From the NCBI GenBank assembly GCA_001599815.1, contig BCIA01000006.1, positions 4,776,961 to 4,840,960 of the forward strand: 64,000 bases of DNA, written 5' to 3'. Below are positions 32,254 through 42,708 of the stretch, in pieces. A model generated the notes under the pieces. That model made no database searches. It was not told the DNA's origin and saw nothing but the letters and a program-made list of their open reading frames with translations. Source of the stretch: Furcasterigmium furcatum (taxonomy: Eukaryota > Ascomycota > Sordariomycetes > Glomerellales > Plectosphaerellaceae). The position numbers were made by a program, and so were the translations under genes. How positions within the stretch are numbered: position 1 is the stretch's first letter; each line of letters begins with the position of its first letter.

Positions 32254-34768
32254 ATGGCGCCAATCGAGCTTGCAGCCCGGTCGGGAGGTGCCGCGCGGGT
32301 ATGTACACTCCCCAATCCCGTCAACGATCATAGAACCTCGCCCTGACGCCGCCAAACAGCGCCTCCTAACTCGCACGCGACCGCAACTGCGCCAGTCATC
32401 ATGCCTCCCGGCCAGGAGAACATTCGCCGTCGCCCATGACATCGACCAGCTTGACGCCTCCATGCGATCCTCCCTGCCCAGGTCCATCAAGCCCGACACA
32501 TACCGCAAGCTGCACGACAAGCTCATCCAGGTCCGCCATGCCCTCGGCAACAGGCCCCTAACCCTCGCCGAGAAGATCCTGTACAGCCATCTCGACAACC
32601 CCGAGCAGTCGCTGCTGACCAACACCGACAACGGCCGCGATGTCCGTGGCAACGCCAACCTCAAGCTCAACCCCGATCGGGTCAACATGCAGGACGCCTC
32701 TGCCCAGATGGCCCTGCTGCAGTTCATGTCCTGCAACCTCGACCGTCCCGCCATTCCTGCCAGCATCCACTGCGACCATCTCATCGTTGGCGAGAAGGGC
32801 GCCGAGTCCGATCTGGCCGAGGGAATCAACATGAACAAGGAGGTCTTCGACTTCCTCGAGTCTGCCGGCCGTAAGTACGGCATGGACTTCTGGCCCCCCG
32901 GCGCCGGTATCATCCACCAGACGGTTCTCGAGGTCTACGCGCTGCCCGGCCTGATGATGCTCGGCACCGACAGCCACAGCCCCAACGCTGGCGGTCTCTC
33001 CACCATCACCATTGGTGTCGGCGGTGCTGATGCTGTCGAGGCCCTTGTTGGTGCTCCCTGGGAGCTCAAGGCCCCCCGCGTGCTCGGTGTCAAGCTCACC
33101 GGCCGCCTCCAGGGCTGGGCCTCCCCCAAGGACATCATCCTTGCCCTGGCCGGCAAGCTGACCGTCCGCGGTGGCACTGGATACATCGTCGAGTACTTCG
33201 GCGAGGGTGTCGACTCGCTGAGCGCGACTGGCATGGCAACGTGCTGCAATATGGGAGCCGAGGTCGGCGCTACCACCTCCATCTTCCCGTACACCCAGGC
33301 TTCGGAGCGCTACCTGCTCCAGACCCGCCGAGAGGCGGAGCACAGCGCCCTGGAGTCGTTCAAGACCTGGGGCAACTTCAGCTTCAAGGCTGACGAGGGC
33401 GCCCAGTACGACGAGGTCATCGAGATCAACCTCTCCGACCTCGAGCCACACATCAACGGTCCCTTCACCCCCGATCTGGCCACCCCGCTATCGACCTTCG
33501 GCAAGACCATCGTCGAGGAGCAGTGGCCTACTACCCTGTCTGCTGGTCTCATTGGAAGCTGCACCAACTCTTCCTACGAGGATATGACCAAGGTCGAGAG
33601 CCTCGTGACACAGGCTGAGAAGGCTGGTCTGAGGCCCAAGTCTCCTTTCTACATCACCCCCGGCAGTGAGCAGATCCGGGCCACTCTCGAGCGTGATGGC
33701 ACTCTGAAGACCCTTGAGGGTGCTGGCGGTATTGTTCTGTCCAATGCGTGCGGCCCCTGCATTGGCCAGTGGAAGAGGCAGGACGATATCGAGAAGGGCA
33801 CGCCGAATGCCATCCTGACCTCCTACAACCGTAACTTCCGTGGCCGCAACGACGGCAACCCCGGCACCATGAACTTCCTCGCCTCCCCCGAGATCGTGAC
33901 CGCCATGGCCTACGCCGGCTCCACGACATTCAACCCCATCACTGACGAGCTTACCACTCCCGATGGCAAGCCCTTCCGCTTCGATCCCCCCCAGGGTCTC
34001 GAGGGTCCCAAGACTCCCTTCGAGTCCGGCGTCGACGCACTGCAGTCCCTCTCCCCTGAGGGTCCGAGCCCCGATGTCGAGGTCGCCATTGCCCCGACCT
34101 CCGAGCGCCTCGCTCTCCTTGAGCCCTTCCCCGCCTTCCCCGAGGGCGACATCTCCGGCCTCCGCGTCCTCGTCAAGGTCACCGGCAAGTGCACCACCGA
34201 CACCATCTCCGCCGCCGGCCCCTGGCTCAAGTACAAGGGCCATCTGCCCAACATCTCCGCCAACACCCTCAACACCGCTATCAACGCCGAGACGGGCGAG
34301 GTCAACGCCGCCTACGACCTCGACGGCTCCAAGCACACCATCCCCGACCTCGCCTTCCGCTGGAAGGACCGCGGCCAGGAGTGGCTCGTCGTCGCCGAGC
34401 ACAACTACGGCGAGGGCAGCGCCCGCGAGCACGCCGCCCTCCAGCCCCGCTTCCTCGGCGCCCGCGTCGTCCTCGTCAAGAGCTTCGCCCGCATCCACGA
34501 GACCAACCTCAAGAAGCAGGGCGTCGTGCCCCTCACCTTCGCCAATGAGGCCGACTACGACAAGATCGCCGCCGGCGACGAGGTCAGCACCGTCGGCCTC
34601 TACGAGATGCTGCAGAACGGCGGCAAGGGCGACGTCAGCCTGCGCGTCACCAAGGCCGACGGCACCGAGGTGCTGGTCCCCACCAAGCACGCCGTCAGCG
34701 AGGACCAGGCCGGCTTCATCCTCGCCGGCAGCGCGCTGAGCATGCTGTCGCAGAGGAACAAGGCATGA
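32254..34768 (+). CDS. ACO2: Mitochondrial aconitase 2 / homocitrate dehydratase
   Basis: 4Fe-4S hydro-lyase of the mitochondrial matrix. Exons 32254-32298 and 32360-34768 give 817 residues. The spliced N-terminus (MAPIELAARSGGAARRLLTR onward) is Arg/Ser/Ala-rich without acids after residue 5, a typical matrix-targeting peptide. Family landmarks are LTLAEKILYSHL, MQDASAQMALLQFM, SIHCDHLIVG, cluster cysteines in IGSCTNSS (about 416) and NACGPCIGQW (about 478 and 481), and the swivel domain with AEHNYGEGSAREHAAL. LTLAEKILYSHL, DHLIVGEKG and AEHNYGEGSAREH resemble yeast Aco2 more than Aco1. In yeast, Aco2 dehydrates homocitrate in lysine biosynthesis, so that role is inferred. The family TTDHIS motif reads TTDTIS here (about residue 627). 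Confidence 0.92.
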
Positions 34769-35285
34769 GGGGTTGTAGCGGCGGGGAGTTGGTTGACTTG
34801 TGTAAATACCTCGTGTACAGCATCTGGCTGGAGAGCAAAAGGCACTGATTTTGGGATCTAAAGGTTTCAGTTAGAAATGGCATCTGATTTACGCTCGTAT
34901 CTGAACAGTTTGTCTTAGTCTCCCAGTGATGGTTCTTTTTGGAACGCTCTTAAGGTTGGAGCGGACTGCAGCTTGTATTTTGCTTCTGCCAAAAAACAGA
35001 GCAAGGTGTGAACAAGTCAGACTTGTTTCCAACGTGGCTTCATAGAATCACCAGAACCAGCCAGGTAAGGAGGCATCGGAAACTGCCAGAGTGATATTTT
35101 GAGCACCCATATCTCGACTCGCATCGACTTGAATATTCCCCGCCTGTAAACGTTATGAGTAAAACTCGGCATTGGTATATTTACCAGAGAAACAGAATGC
35201 TATGATGCAAACAGAAGGAAGCCCAACCAACCCCTCACTCCAAGTAGTCAAGGTGTGCGACGTGTCGCCAAGGGTATCTCCTCCG
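34769..35285. other. Convergent 3' intergenic region
   Basis: About 520 bp between two facing stop codons (aconitase 2 and the PHD protein). It is relatively A/T-rich, as expected of 3' UTRs. Confidence 0.6.
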
Positions 35286-37210
35286 TTACCATCCCGTCGG
35301 CCCGAGCAAGTGCTCTATCGACTTCCCCTGAGCCAGCAGCTTTTCTGCCTGCCGGTCCCTCTCCGCCGTCCTCTGGCTCGTCGACCTCATCCAGGCAGCG
35401 GCGTTCCGCCACGCGTCGTCATTCTTGACATCTTCTGGGAGTTCTTCGTCTGGTACGTCCCCAAAGCCGATGGGCCGCTGGTGTGCCCAAGGTTGTGGCT
35501 CGCGCCGGGGCGGCGTCTTGTCCGCCCTGATGGCTGCCTCTTCTCGGCGGGAGAATTCCGCCTCTTGTAGTCTGCGCTCCCGCATGCGCTCGGTAGCGCG
35601 GCCCCAGTTGGCCTTTCTGCCGCCTCTGGCTCGGATCTCCCTCATCTTCGCCTCGTACCACTCGTCCGTCCAGCTTCGGGGCCAGTGTATTCGCGGATCG
35701 AGCGGCAGGTACAGTCTGTTGTCTTCGCCCAGGGGCGGCGGAGTCCCCCTGCGCTCTGTGGCTGTGATTCCAGCTGGCGGCGTACAGGCATCTTCCTGTC
35801 CGTAGAACACAGAGTCGAAGCTTGCTTGGTCGAAAGACTGGAAGAGCCTCGCTCGGTGCTCAGCGACCCCATCGAGCTTCCTCCGCTTCCCGGGCCTGGG
35901 GAGGGTCGTCCGCTTCGCTAAACTCGAAGAAGTGGTAGGCTTGGTGATGCCGTGCTTGAGCAGGATCTCGGAAACCTTTGCCGAAAGCTTCTCCGGATGT
36001 ACCATGTGAGTGTATGTAAATGGCTCGTGCTGGGCGGTGGCACCGTTACGTGCGCCCAACCACCGACCGGATCCATTGGCACCTCCGTTAATAACAGGAG
36101 ACGCGACAAGCGGCTCTAGTGAAGACCTTTGCTTGACATGCCACTGCTCGGCTTTTGCTTCTAAATCCAGCAACTCGCTCGGGGTGAAGCTTCGCCTCGT
36201 TTCCTGGGCGGCCATGGGAGGCCGAGGTGGCTTTGAGGGCGTCCACTCGGTTGTCGAGCCTGTGGGTATCTTGGGAGAATCTGCATTCGCAGTAACAGGG
36301 CGCTGAGCCGGGCTGTATTTGACAGGATACACTCGAAGCCCAGTTGCGGGCCTGTTCTGCGGTGATTGCGTAAAATTCGGCGGGGGGGCCATCTGGGGAC
36401 TTCCGTTCACGACGCGCTGCGGTGACAACTGCAACGATTGCTTCAGGTGAGTTGGTGGTCCATCATGGCCCGACGAGGTGACAGGCCGGGGCCTCTTCAA
36501 CGAGGATGGACTAAAGGCCCCTGGAGGACCCCTACCGCCCTTTCTGGCCGTCTTGCCCGCTTTCTCCCCAAATTCTGGACCAAGCCGGGAGTTGGCCGGA
36601 AGCTGTGATGGTGAGTTGGTGAGAGTCTGCGGAGAGCCGTTGGTGTTTACATGGAGAGATGCTGAGCTCGACTTGACAGCATCGCTCGAGGTATTTCTGA
36701 GAAACTCGGGGCGAGTATCTCGCCCTTGAAATGCTGAACCCAATCCCCCATGTTCTGGGGCAAATTGGTGATTGATGCAGTATTTTCGCCCAGGCTGCGC
36801 TCTGGAATCGCACCCCGGATCGTGGCATTGTTCCCCAAAACGCGGCTGTGCTGGCTTTGGGACTAAGGAGCTTGGGTCAGCCTCAGACGAGACCTCCGCA
36901 GACTTCCATCTCCCATGCAGCTCGGCTGGCGAAAATCGGAATGTGTGGGCGAAGGGATTGATGATCGAACCATGAGACTGTTGTACGGGCTCCTCAAGAA
37001 CTGTCAAGCACCGGGGGCAGCTTCGTCTACAAGACATTTGCACATCAGTATTCCGTTTTTCTGAGGTTGAGTGATGCCGGATTACCTGGTTGAGTCGGCA
37101 TTTTTCAGGCTACACGTCGCGTGAAACTTGCGACGGCATGTTGGACACGACAGGAGGGGGTTCCTCAGGGGATTCGGGTCCTGGCACTTTGCGCAGATGT
37201 CGGCAGCCAT
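35286..37210 (-). CDS. PHD-like plus C3Hc3H-type zinc-finger protein, probably nuclear
   Basis: I do not recognise a named orthologue. Two exons (37086-37210 and 35286-37026) give 621 residues. The spliced N-terminus forms a C4HC3 PHD-like finger: C6-C9, C22-C25, H30-C33 and C45-C48 (ICAKCQD, CPTCRRKFHATC, CPRC). The last pair is supplied by exon 2, which supports the splice. A second metal site, C109-x4-C114-x10-C125-x2-H128 (CHDPGCDSRAQPGRKYCINH), resembles the C3Hc3H motif of chromatin-remodelling proteins. A long disordered Pro/Ser-rich middle is followed by a more ordered C-terminal part (LYLPLDPRIHWPRSWTDEWYEAKMREI and a charged Arg/Glu helix). PHD fingers usually read histone tails, so a chromatin role is an inference. 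The gene is divergent from SCY1. Confidence 0.78.
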
Positions 37211-38434
37211 GATGAAATCGCGCCGCCTTTAAATGTGACTCTGGACAGATCGGCGTTAGCTGTTTCCGCTAGCCTTGAAGATGATGGCGATGGGCGACAC
37301 GGAATAAAGGTTTGCCGCTGTTCTGTGCTCAGGTCTTTTCAGTTTCTTAAATGCGTCTTCACCCTTCAAGCCACGACGGTTTCGAGCCTCATCTCCCACG
37401 CCGAGTTTTGATGAATGCCGCTGCCTTTGGTCCGGCTTCGTAGCGAGGCGGAAAGCCGAACTCCATGTAGCGGCAGCGCGACACGAGGTCCCGCTGTGGT
37501 ACTCTACTTCGCAGCCCCGATGCCGAGTCTCCAGTCTGTGAGAAACGGAGCATAGATTCGGGAGCTGCGGAGCCGCTGATCTTGAGGACCGGCGCGAAAG
37601 GCGATGAAGATGAGGCGAGACCCCAGAAGGACTTGAGTTGTCGGACCTTTTACCAATGCTCATCATAGCAACAGAACGAGGCGGCGTTTCCCAGAAACTG
37701 AATGCAACAGATGGAACGTACCTTTCATAGCGCTTCCGGCGTCCCACGGCTACCGCGAGGGCGGATGTTTGGGGAAAAGTGCGGAAGCATTGATAAGCGC
37801 CTCTGGGATCGAGGCGCGTGAGGTGTGGTCAAGTGTCCGCGGCCTGGCACCGTACATGAGGGTGTTTTTGCCGGATATGTATGAGAAGAGAGCAGCAGGT
37901 CGTCGTGCGCTGTTGCTATGAGCTGCGCGGGGTGGTAACCGGCGGTGTTCGGTGTTGGGACGAAGAACCTGAGCGAAAGCCCAGGCTCTAGAAGTTTGGA
38001 TGATGTTGGTGAATTGGATGAGGCGGGCACGGAAACAATGACGGGAACGTCCTTCGCGGCTGCAATGTGGTCCAAGCACTCCAAATGAACAACGGCGGAG
38101 ACTAGGGCCGAGTCGAGTTTAGCGCCCGGTTCGCGTCTCGGTCCCGCTTTAATCATTTCACCGACCAGCCCCCCTAAAGGGATTAGCGCGGGGTGAACCT
38201 GGAAGCTGGTCTTTGGCATTGGATAGACGCTCTGACGCCGCCTTGCGCGACCCAAATGTCCTTATCCATCCTCAGCTTGGGACGAAAGGGAAGCTTGCTT
38301 CTGATCTGTCTTCTGAGAATAGGCAGCGACCCCGCGACATATACCCCCCCCGACAGATCGCATGTCGAATGGTCCCTTTGATTTCTCCTAATACATTTGT
38401 TTCCTGTCCTTGCGCTTGATTGCAGCCCGCTACC
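37211..38434. other. Divergent intergenic region, PHD gene / SCY1
   Basis: About 1.2 kb. A 164-codon minus-strand frame from ATG 38219 to 37725 is the only notable frame. It matches no family I know and lies where two promoters are expected, so I do not call it a gene. Confidence 0.5.
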
Positions 38435-41016
38435 ATGAACTTCTTCTCGGCCGTGGCCTCGGCCATATCCCATGGATCACCCCTCCCCTACAACATTGGC
38501 GACAAGGTCGATGTTGAGCAGTCGATCTGGACACTCAACAATGGTACCAAGAAGGCAGGTGGCGTCTCTCTCCTACCGATACGGTGTATGCTAACTACTA
38601 TCAGGAGGATGGTTCCAACTGCAGCATCTTCTCCTTCGATATCGCAGCCAACAAGTCCCGGCTTCCCCTCGCTAAGAACGCGTTGAGGAAGATGAGGACT
38701 TTGCGGCACCCGGGCGTTATAAAGGTCCTTGACACAGTAGAAGTACGCATATCCTACCTACCTTCCGACGACCCGATACTGACGCGCCGTCAAGACCGAG
38801 ACGCACATCTACATCGCGACCGAGAGAGTGGTGCCCCTGAGGTGGCATGTTCGAAGAAAGAGCCTGACGCCCGAGACGATTAAATGGGGACTGCACGGGA
38901 TAGCTGTGGGCATTATCCAGAGGCAATTCGAGGGACACAAGCTGATGTTCGACAGCGTACAATCAAGTTCATCAACGATGAGGGCACCAGCATACACGGC
39001 AACATCAAGGTCGGGTCTGTGTACACCTCGGAGGCTGGAGAATGGAAGCTGGGCGGCTTTGAGGTTCTCAGCAGCGTCAAGGATGACGAGGCTGTCATTT
39101 ATGTGAGGACAAGAACTGACTTCTCGGAGCTTGCTTTGGCTGACCATCTTTCCACAGACCTTTGGCGGACTGGTGCCCGACTCTGGCCGCTACGCTCCCC
39201 CTGAAGTCGCTCGTGGCGGCTGGGATACCATCAAGAAAAACCCGACGTCTGCGGTAGATGCCTTCGGGCTTGGATGTCTCGTTTTCGAAGCGTTCAACGG
39301 CGACTTTGTTGGAGCAGACCAGGCTGGTCAAACCAAGAACATCCCCCCTACGATGCATGCGGGCTACAAGCGCCTTGTGAATGCAAACCCGAAAGCGAGA
39401 CTTAGTGCTGGTCACTTCGTCGAGCAGGGCCAGCGCACCGGGTCGTTTTTCGACAGCCCCCTGATCAAGCTCACTGAAGGAATCGACAATTTGGGGGTCA
39501 AGACCGAGAATGAACGGGAGGCTTTCCTGAAGTAAGTTGCTGCAAATTTCTCCGGGTTTGGCATGATTCTGACTTTAGCAGCGATCTTGAACAAGTCACA
39601 GATGACTTCCCAGAGGACTTCTTCAAGTTGAAGGTCCTCCCTGAGCTCCTGAAATCGGTCGAGTTCGGCGGTGGCGGTCCCAAGGCGTTCGGGGTTGTCA
39701 TGAAGATTTCTACAAAGCTGTCCAACGAGGACTTCGATACACGGATACAGCCCGTTGTCATCCGCCTATTTGCTAACCCTGATCGCGCCATTCGGGTCTG
39801 TCTCCTGGACAGCCTTCCGCTGATGATCGACCGCTTGCCGCAAAAAGCCATCAACGACAAGATCTTCCCGCAATTGGTCACCGGCTTTACAGACATGGCA
39901 CCAGTTGTCCGAGAACAGACACTCAAGTCTGTGCTCGTCATCATCGGGAAGCTCTCGGATCGCACCATCAACGGCGAGCTTTTGAGGCACTTGGCCAAGA
40001 CTGCGAACGATGAACAGCCTGGTATCCGAACGAACACAACCATCTGTCTCGGCAAGATCGCCAAGAACCTAGGGGTGGCATCGAGATCAAAGGTCCTGAT
40101 CGCGGCCTTTACGCGGTCCCTCCGTGACCCCTTCGTACATGGTCGAAATGCTGCGCTGCTCGCGCTGGGTGCAACCAGCGAGTTCTTCAGCGAAGACGAC
40201 GTGGCAACGAGGATTATGCCAGCCATTTGCCCGCTGCTCGTGGACAAGGAGAAGCTGGTGCGTGACCAGGCGACCAAGACGCTGGACGTTTTCATGCAGA
40301 AGATCCGCAAGGCGGCCGCCAGTATGCCGGACACCGCGCTCCCGCCTTCGAACGCAGAGGGTGCGGGAGGGCCGAGGATGAGCACACCGCAGCCAAGCGA
40401 GGGGTCTTCTTGGACTGGATGGGCCATCTCATCCTTCACCAACAAGTTGTCCTCTGCAGCGGGGGAGATGGAGACGAACGGGACTGGCTCGGGTACATCA
40501 ACGCCACGGCCAGTGTCGTCGCCCGGACTGGACGTCAAGAAGCCAACATCGTCCGCTTCGTCTTTGCACAGACAGGCTGTCAAGTCCCCTCCTGCTCAGT
40601 CTGCTCCACGCGCGCCACCCCAGCCAGCCGCCGATACTTTCTTCCAAGACGATGCCGCGGATCAAGGCGGTGACGCGTGGGGCGATATGGGAGACATGGG
40701 CGACGAGGATGGCTTCTTCGATGCCTCGAGCGAGCCAGCTCCGGCGAGCAAATCCTCGTCGTCTAAGCCTGCATCCTCCAGCGCGACACCGTTCGATGAC
40801 GGCGCCGAGCCCGACTTTGCCGGCTGGCTGGCTGCCCAGCAGCAGAAGAAGAGCGCGGTCGGCAAGGCCCTCCCCAAAGGACTGTCCAAGCCTTCCACCG
40901 CAGGGGCGAAGAAGCCCCTGGCCGCTAAGCCTGCAGCGAAGCCCGTCGTCGCTAAGAAGATCGACATGAAGCCTAAGCAGACCGACGATGATGATGGCTG
41001 GGGAGACGGTTGGTGA
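38435..41016 (+). CDS. CEX1: SCY1-like pseudokinase (SCYL1/CEX1) with HEAT repeats
   Basis: Cytoplasmic scaffold implicated in COPI Golgi-ER traffic and tRNA export. Six exons: 38435-38554, 38605-38742, 38795-38905, 38956-39102, 39158-39531 and 39579-41016, giving 775 residues. The kinase-like domain (1-280) is degenerate: the catalytic HRD is replaced by IHGNIKV and the DFG by GGF, so no catalysis is expected. HEAT repeats occupy about 320-560 (IQPVVIRLFANPDRAIRVCLLDSLPLM and following). A disordered tail contains DAWGDMGDMGDEDGFF and ends DDDGWGDGW, acidic tryptophan motifs. Intron 1 (38555-38604) appears to use a GC-AG pair (AAG/GCAGGT), since no GT donor keeps the frame. Intron 3 has a weak GTGGGC donor. 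Intron 5 has tandem TAGCAG acceptors. Confidence 0.9.
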
Positions 41017-41512
41017 CCTAATTGCCGTGCATGGCTGGCGTTACTATGACGAAATATCGGACGTTCAACACTGGGGCGGGTGACTTGGATACCATCACGT
41101 AGAGACCCTCACGGCGAAATAGAATGAACGGATGGCTCTGTCTCAGAGCTCGTCCATGACATTGAAATGTAATCTTTCCAGACGCCGTGCCAAACCAGTA
41201 CGTGAAAATCATGAAACCCTGAACCTGACTGAAAAGAATAGACGAGGGACCTAATAACTGACTTCCACCAAAGTCGGTTTCGAGGTGGCTCTAGGAGCAG
41301 GGGTAGGAGGGGGGCGTTGTCCCAGCAGTGGGAGAACCAGGGGAAGAATCAGTGGGGGTTGTGCTGCCAGCACTTGGAGAACAAGGGGGGGTTCTGCCAG
41401 CACGGGCATCAGGAGAACTAAGAAGTTCTAGTATTTCCTCGAGGCGAGGAGGACGAACGGAGCCCCATTTTCGGTTGAGACACTTTCGCCACGCGACCAT
41501 CCTGGCGAGTTT
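41017..41512. other. Convergent 3' intergenic region, SCY1 / LST8
   Basis: About 500 bp between facing stops. Nothing beyond expected 3' UTRs is seen. Confidence 0.6.
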
Positions 41513-42708
41513 CTATCTCGCCTCGGAATAGTCGTTCAGTGCCACGCAGACGGCGCCCCTGTGGTGGCCGTTGTACTGCCGGATGATCTGCTGGCTGTGC
41601 AGCTCCCAGAGCCGGGCGTAGTGATCGGAGCACGCGGTGACCAGGTAGGCCGAGTCTGCGCTGAACGCGCAGTCCCAGACCCAGCGCTGGTGACCGGTGA
41701 GGGTCGCCTCGAGGGGGTACGGCTGGGGAGGCTCGTCATCTTGGTCAATGGGCGAGACGTCCTTGACTTCCCAGATCTTGGCCGTGTGATCTGCGCTACA
41801 GGTCGCAAGCTTCTTGACGTCGGGGGAGAGGAGGATGCGCGTAATGTACTCCTTGTGGGCGGAAAATTGGGTTACTGGCAGGAGCTGGGTGCGGTCGAAG
41901 GCCTGGACGAGCTGCCAAACGAAAACGTTGCCCTAACTGAGAGTCAGCACCCTAGACGATCACGGAGCGCGGCGAGAGACGTACGGCATTATTGGCAGCG
42001 CAGAGCAGGGAGCCATCGCTGGCGACGGTGACGCTCGATACTGACACATCCTCCTCGGGGATGAGTTGGTGGGAGCAGTTATTCTCGGCGAGATCCCAGA
42101 CGCGGACGCTGCCCATCCGGTCGCATGAGATGATCTCGCCCTGGTTCGGGTGGATGACGACGTCGTTCGCGGGGCAGCCATGGTTGTAGCTGCGCTGGAC
42201 CTGGCCGGACCGGGTCTCCCAGATCTTCACCGTGCCATCCTCAGAGCTCGTGACCATCCACTTGCCCTCGCAGTGGAAGGCGACGCCGGTGATGTTGCCC
42301 GTGTGGCCCTCGAAGGTGAGAAGGGGGTTGGGGTTGGTCGACTTGATGTCGAAGAGCTTGACGGTGTGATGGCCGGCTGCGGCGAGGAAGCGCTTGTCGG
42401 GAGAGATGCAGAGGCGGTTGACCTGGGAGTCGGGATGCTGGATGGTACGGGAGCAGATGCCTGAGAGCGCTTCCCAGAACCTAGGAGGGGGGCGTGTTAG
42501 CTGTTGGTGGACGAGGAGCGGATGTCGTGCAGGCATTCCGTCGGTGCAGCGGCGCATACCTGATTGTGTGGTCGTAACCAGCTGCATGCCAAACTCGTCA
42601 GTTCCGAATCCATAGTGTAGTTCGTTTGCCCTGGAATAAAGTGCCATGCAGCACCAGGTGCTTCAGCTCGAGGGCGGTTGACTTACCAGTACAGAGAATC
42701 ACAGACAT
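41513..42708 (-). CDS. LST8: TOR-complex subunit LST8 (seven WD40 repeats)
   Basis: WD40 propeller that binds and stabilises the TOR kinase domain in TORC1 and TORC2. Four exons on the minus strand: 42687-42708, 42560-42581, 41985-42480 and 41513-41932, giving 319 residues. The first two coding exons are each only 22 nt and together with exon 3 rebuild the family N-terminus MSVILCTAGYDHTIRFWEALSG. Seven WD units follow, for example VNRLCISPDKRFLAAAG, ITGVAFHCEGKWMVTSSEDGTVKIWETR, RVWDLAENNCSH and WVWDCAFSADSAYLVTACSDHYARLW. It ends YNGHHRGAVCVALNDYSEAR. Length and order match yeast and human LST8, and the identification is firm. Confidence 0.95.

Noticed and set aside
33488..34690. 400-codon minus-strand frame opposite aconitase 2
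   Set aside because: Gly/Leu/Val/Asp-rich shadow produced by strong third-position C bias in ACO2; no family resemblance.
37725..38219. 164-codon minus-strand frame starting MPKTSFQVHPALIPL
   Set aside because: Reads moderately protein-like but has no known motif, no splice partner, and lies in the shared promoter of the PHD and SCY1 genes. RNA-seq would decide.
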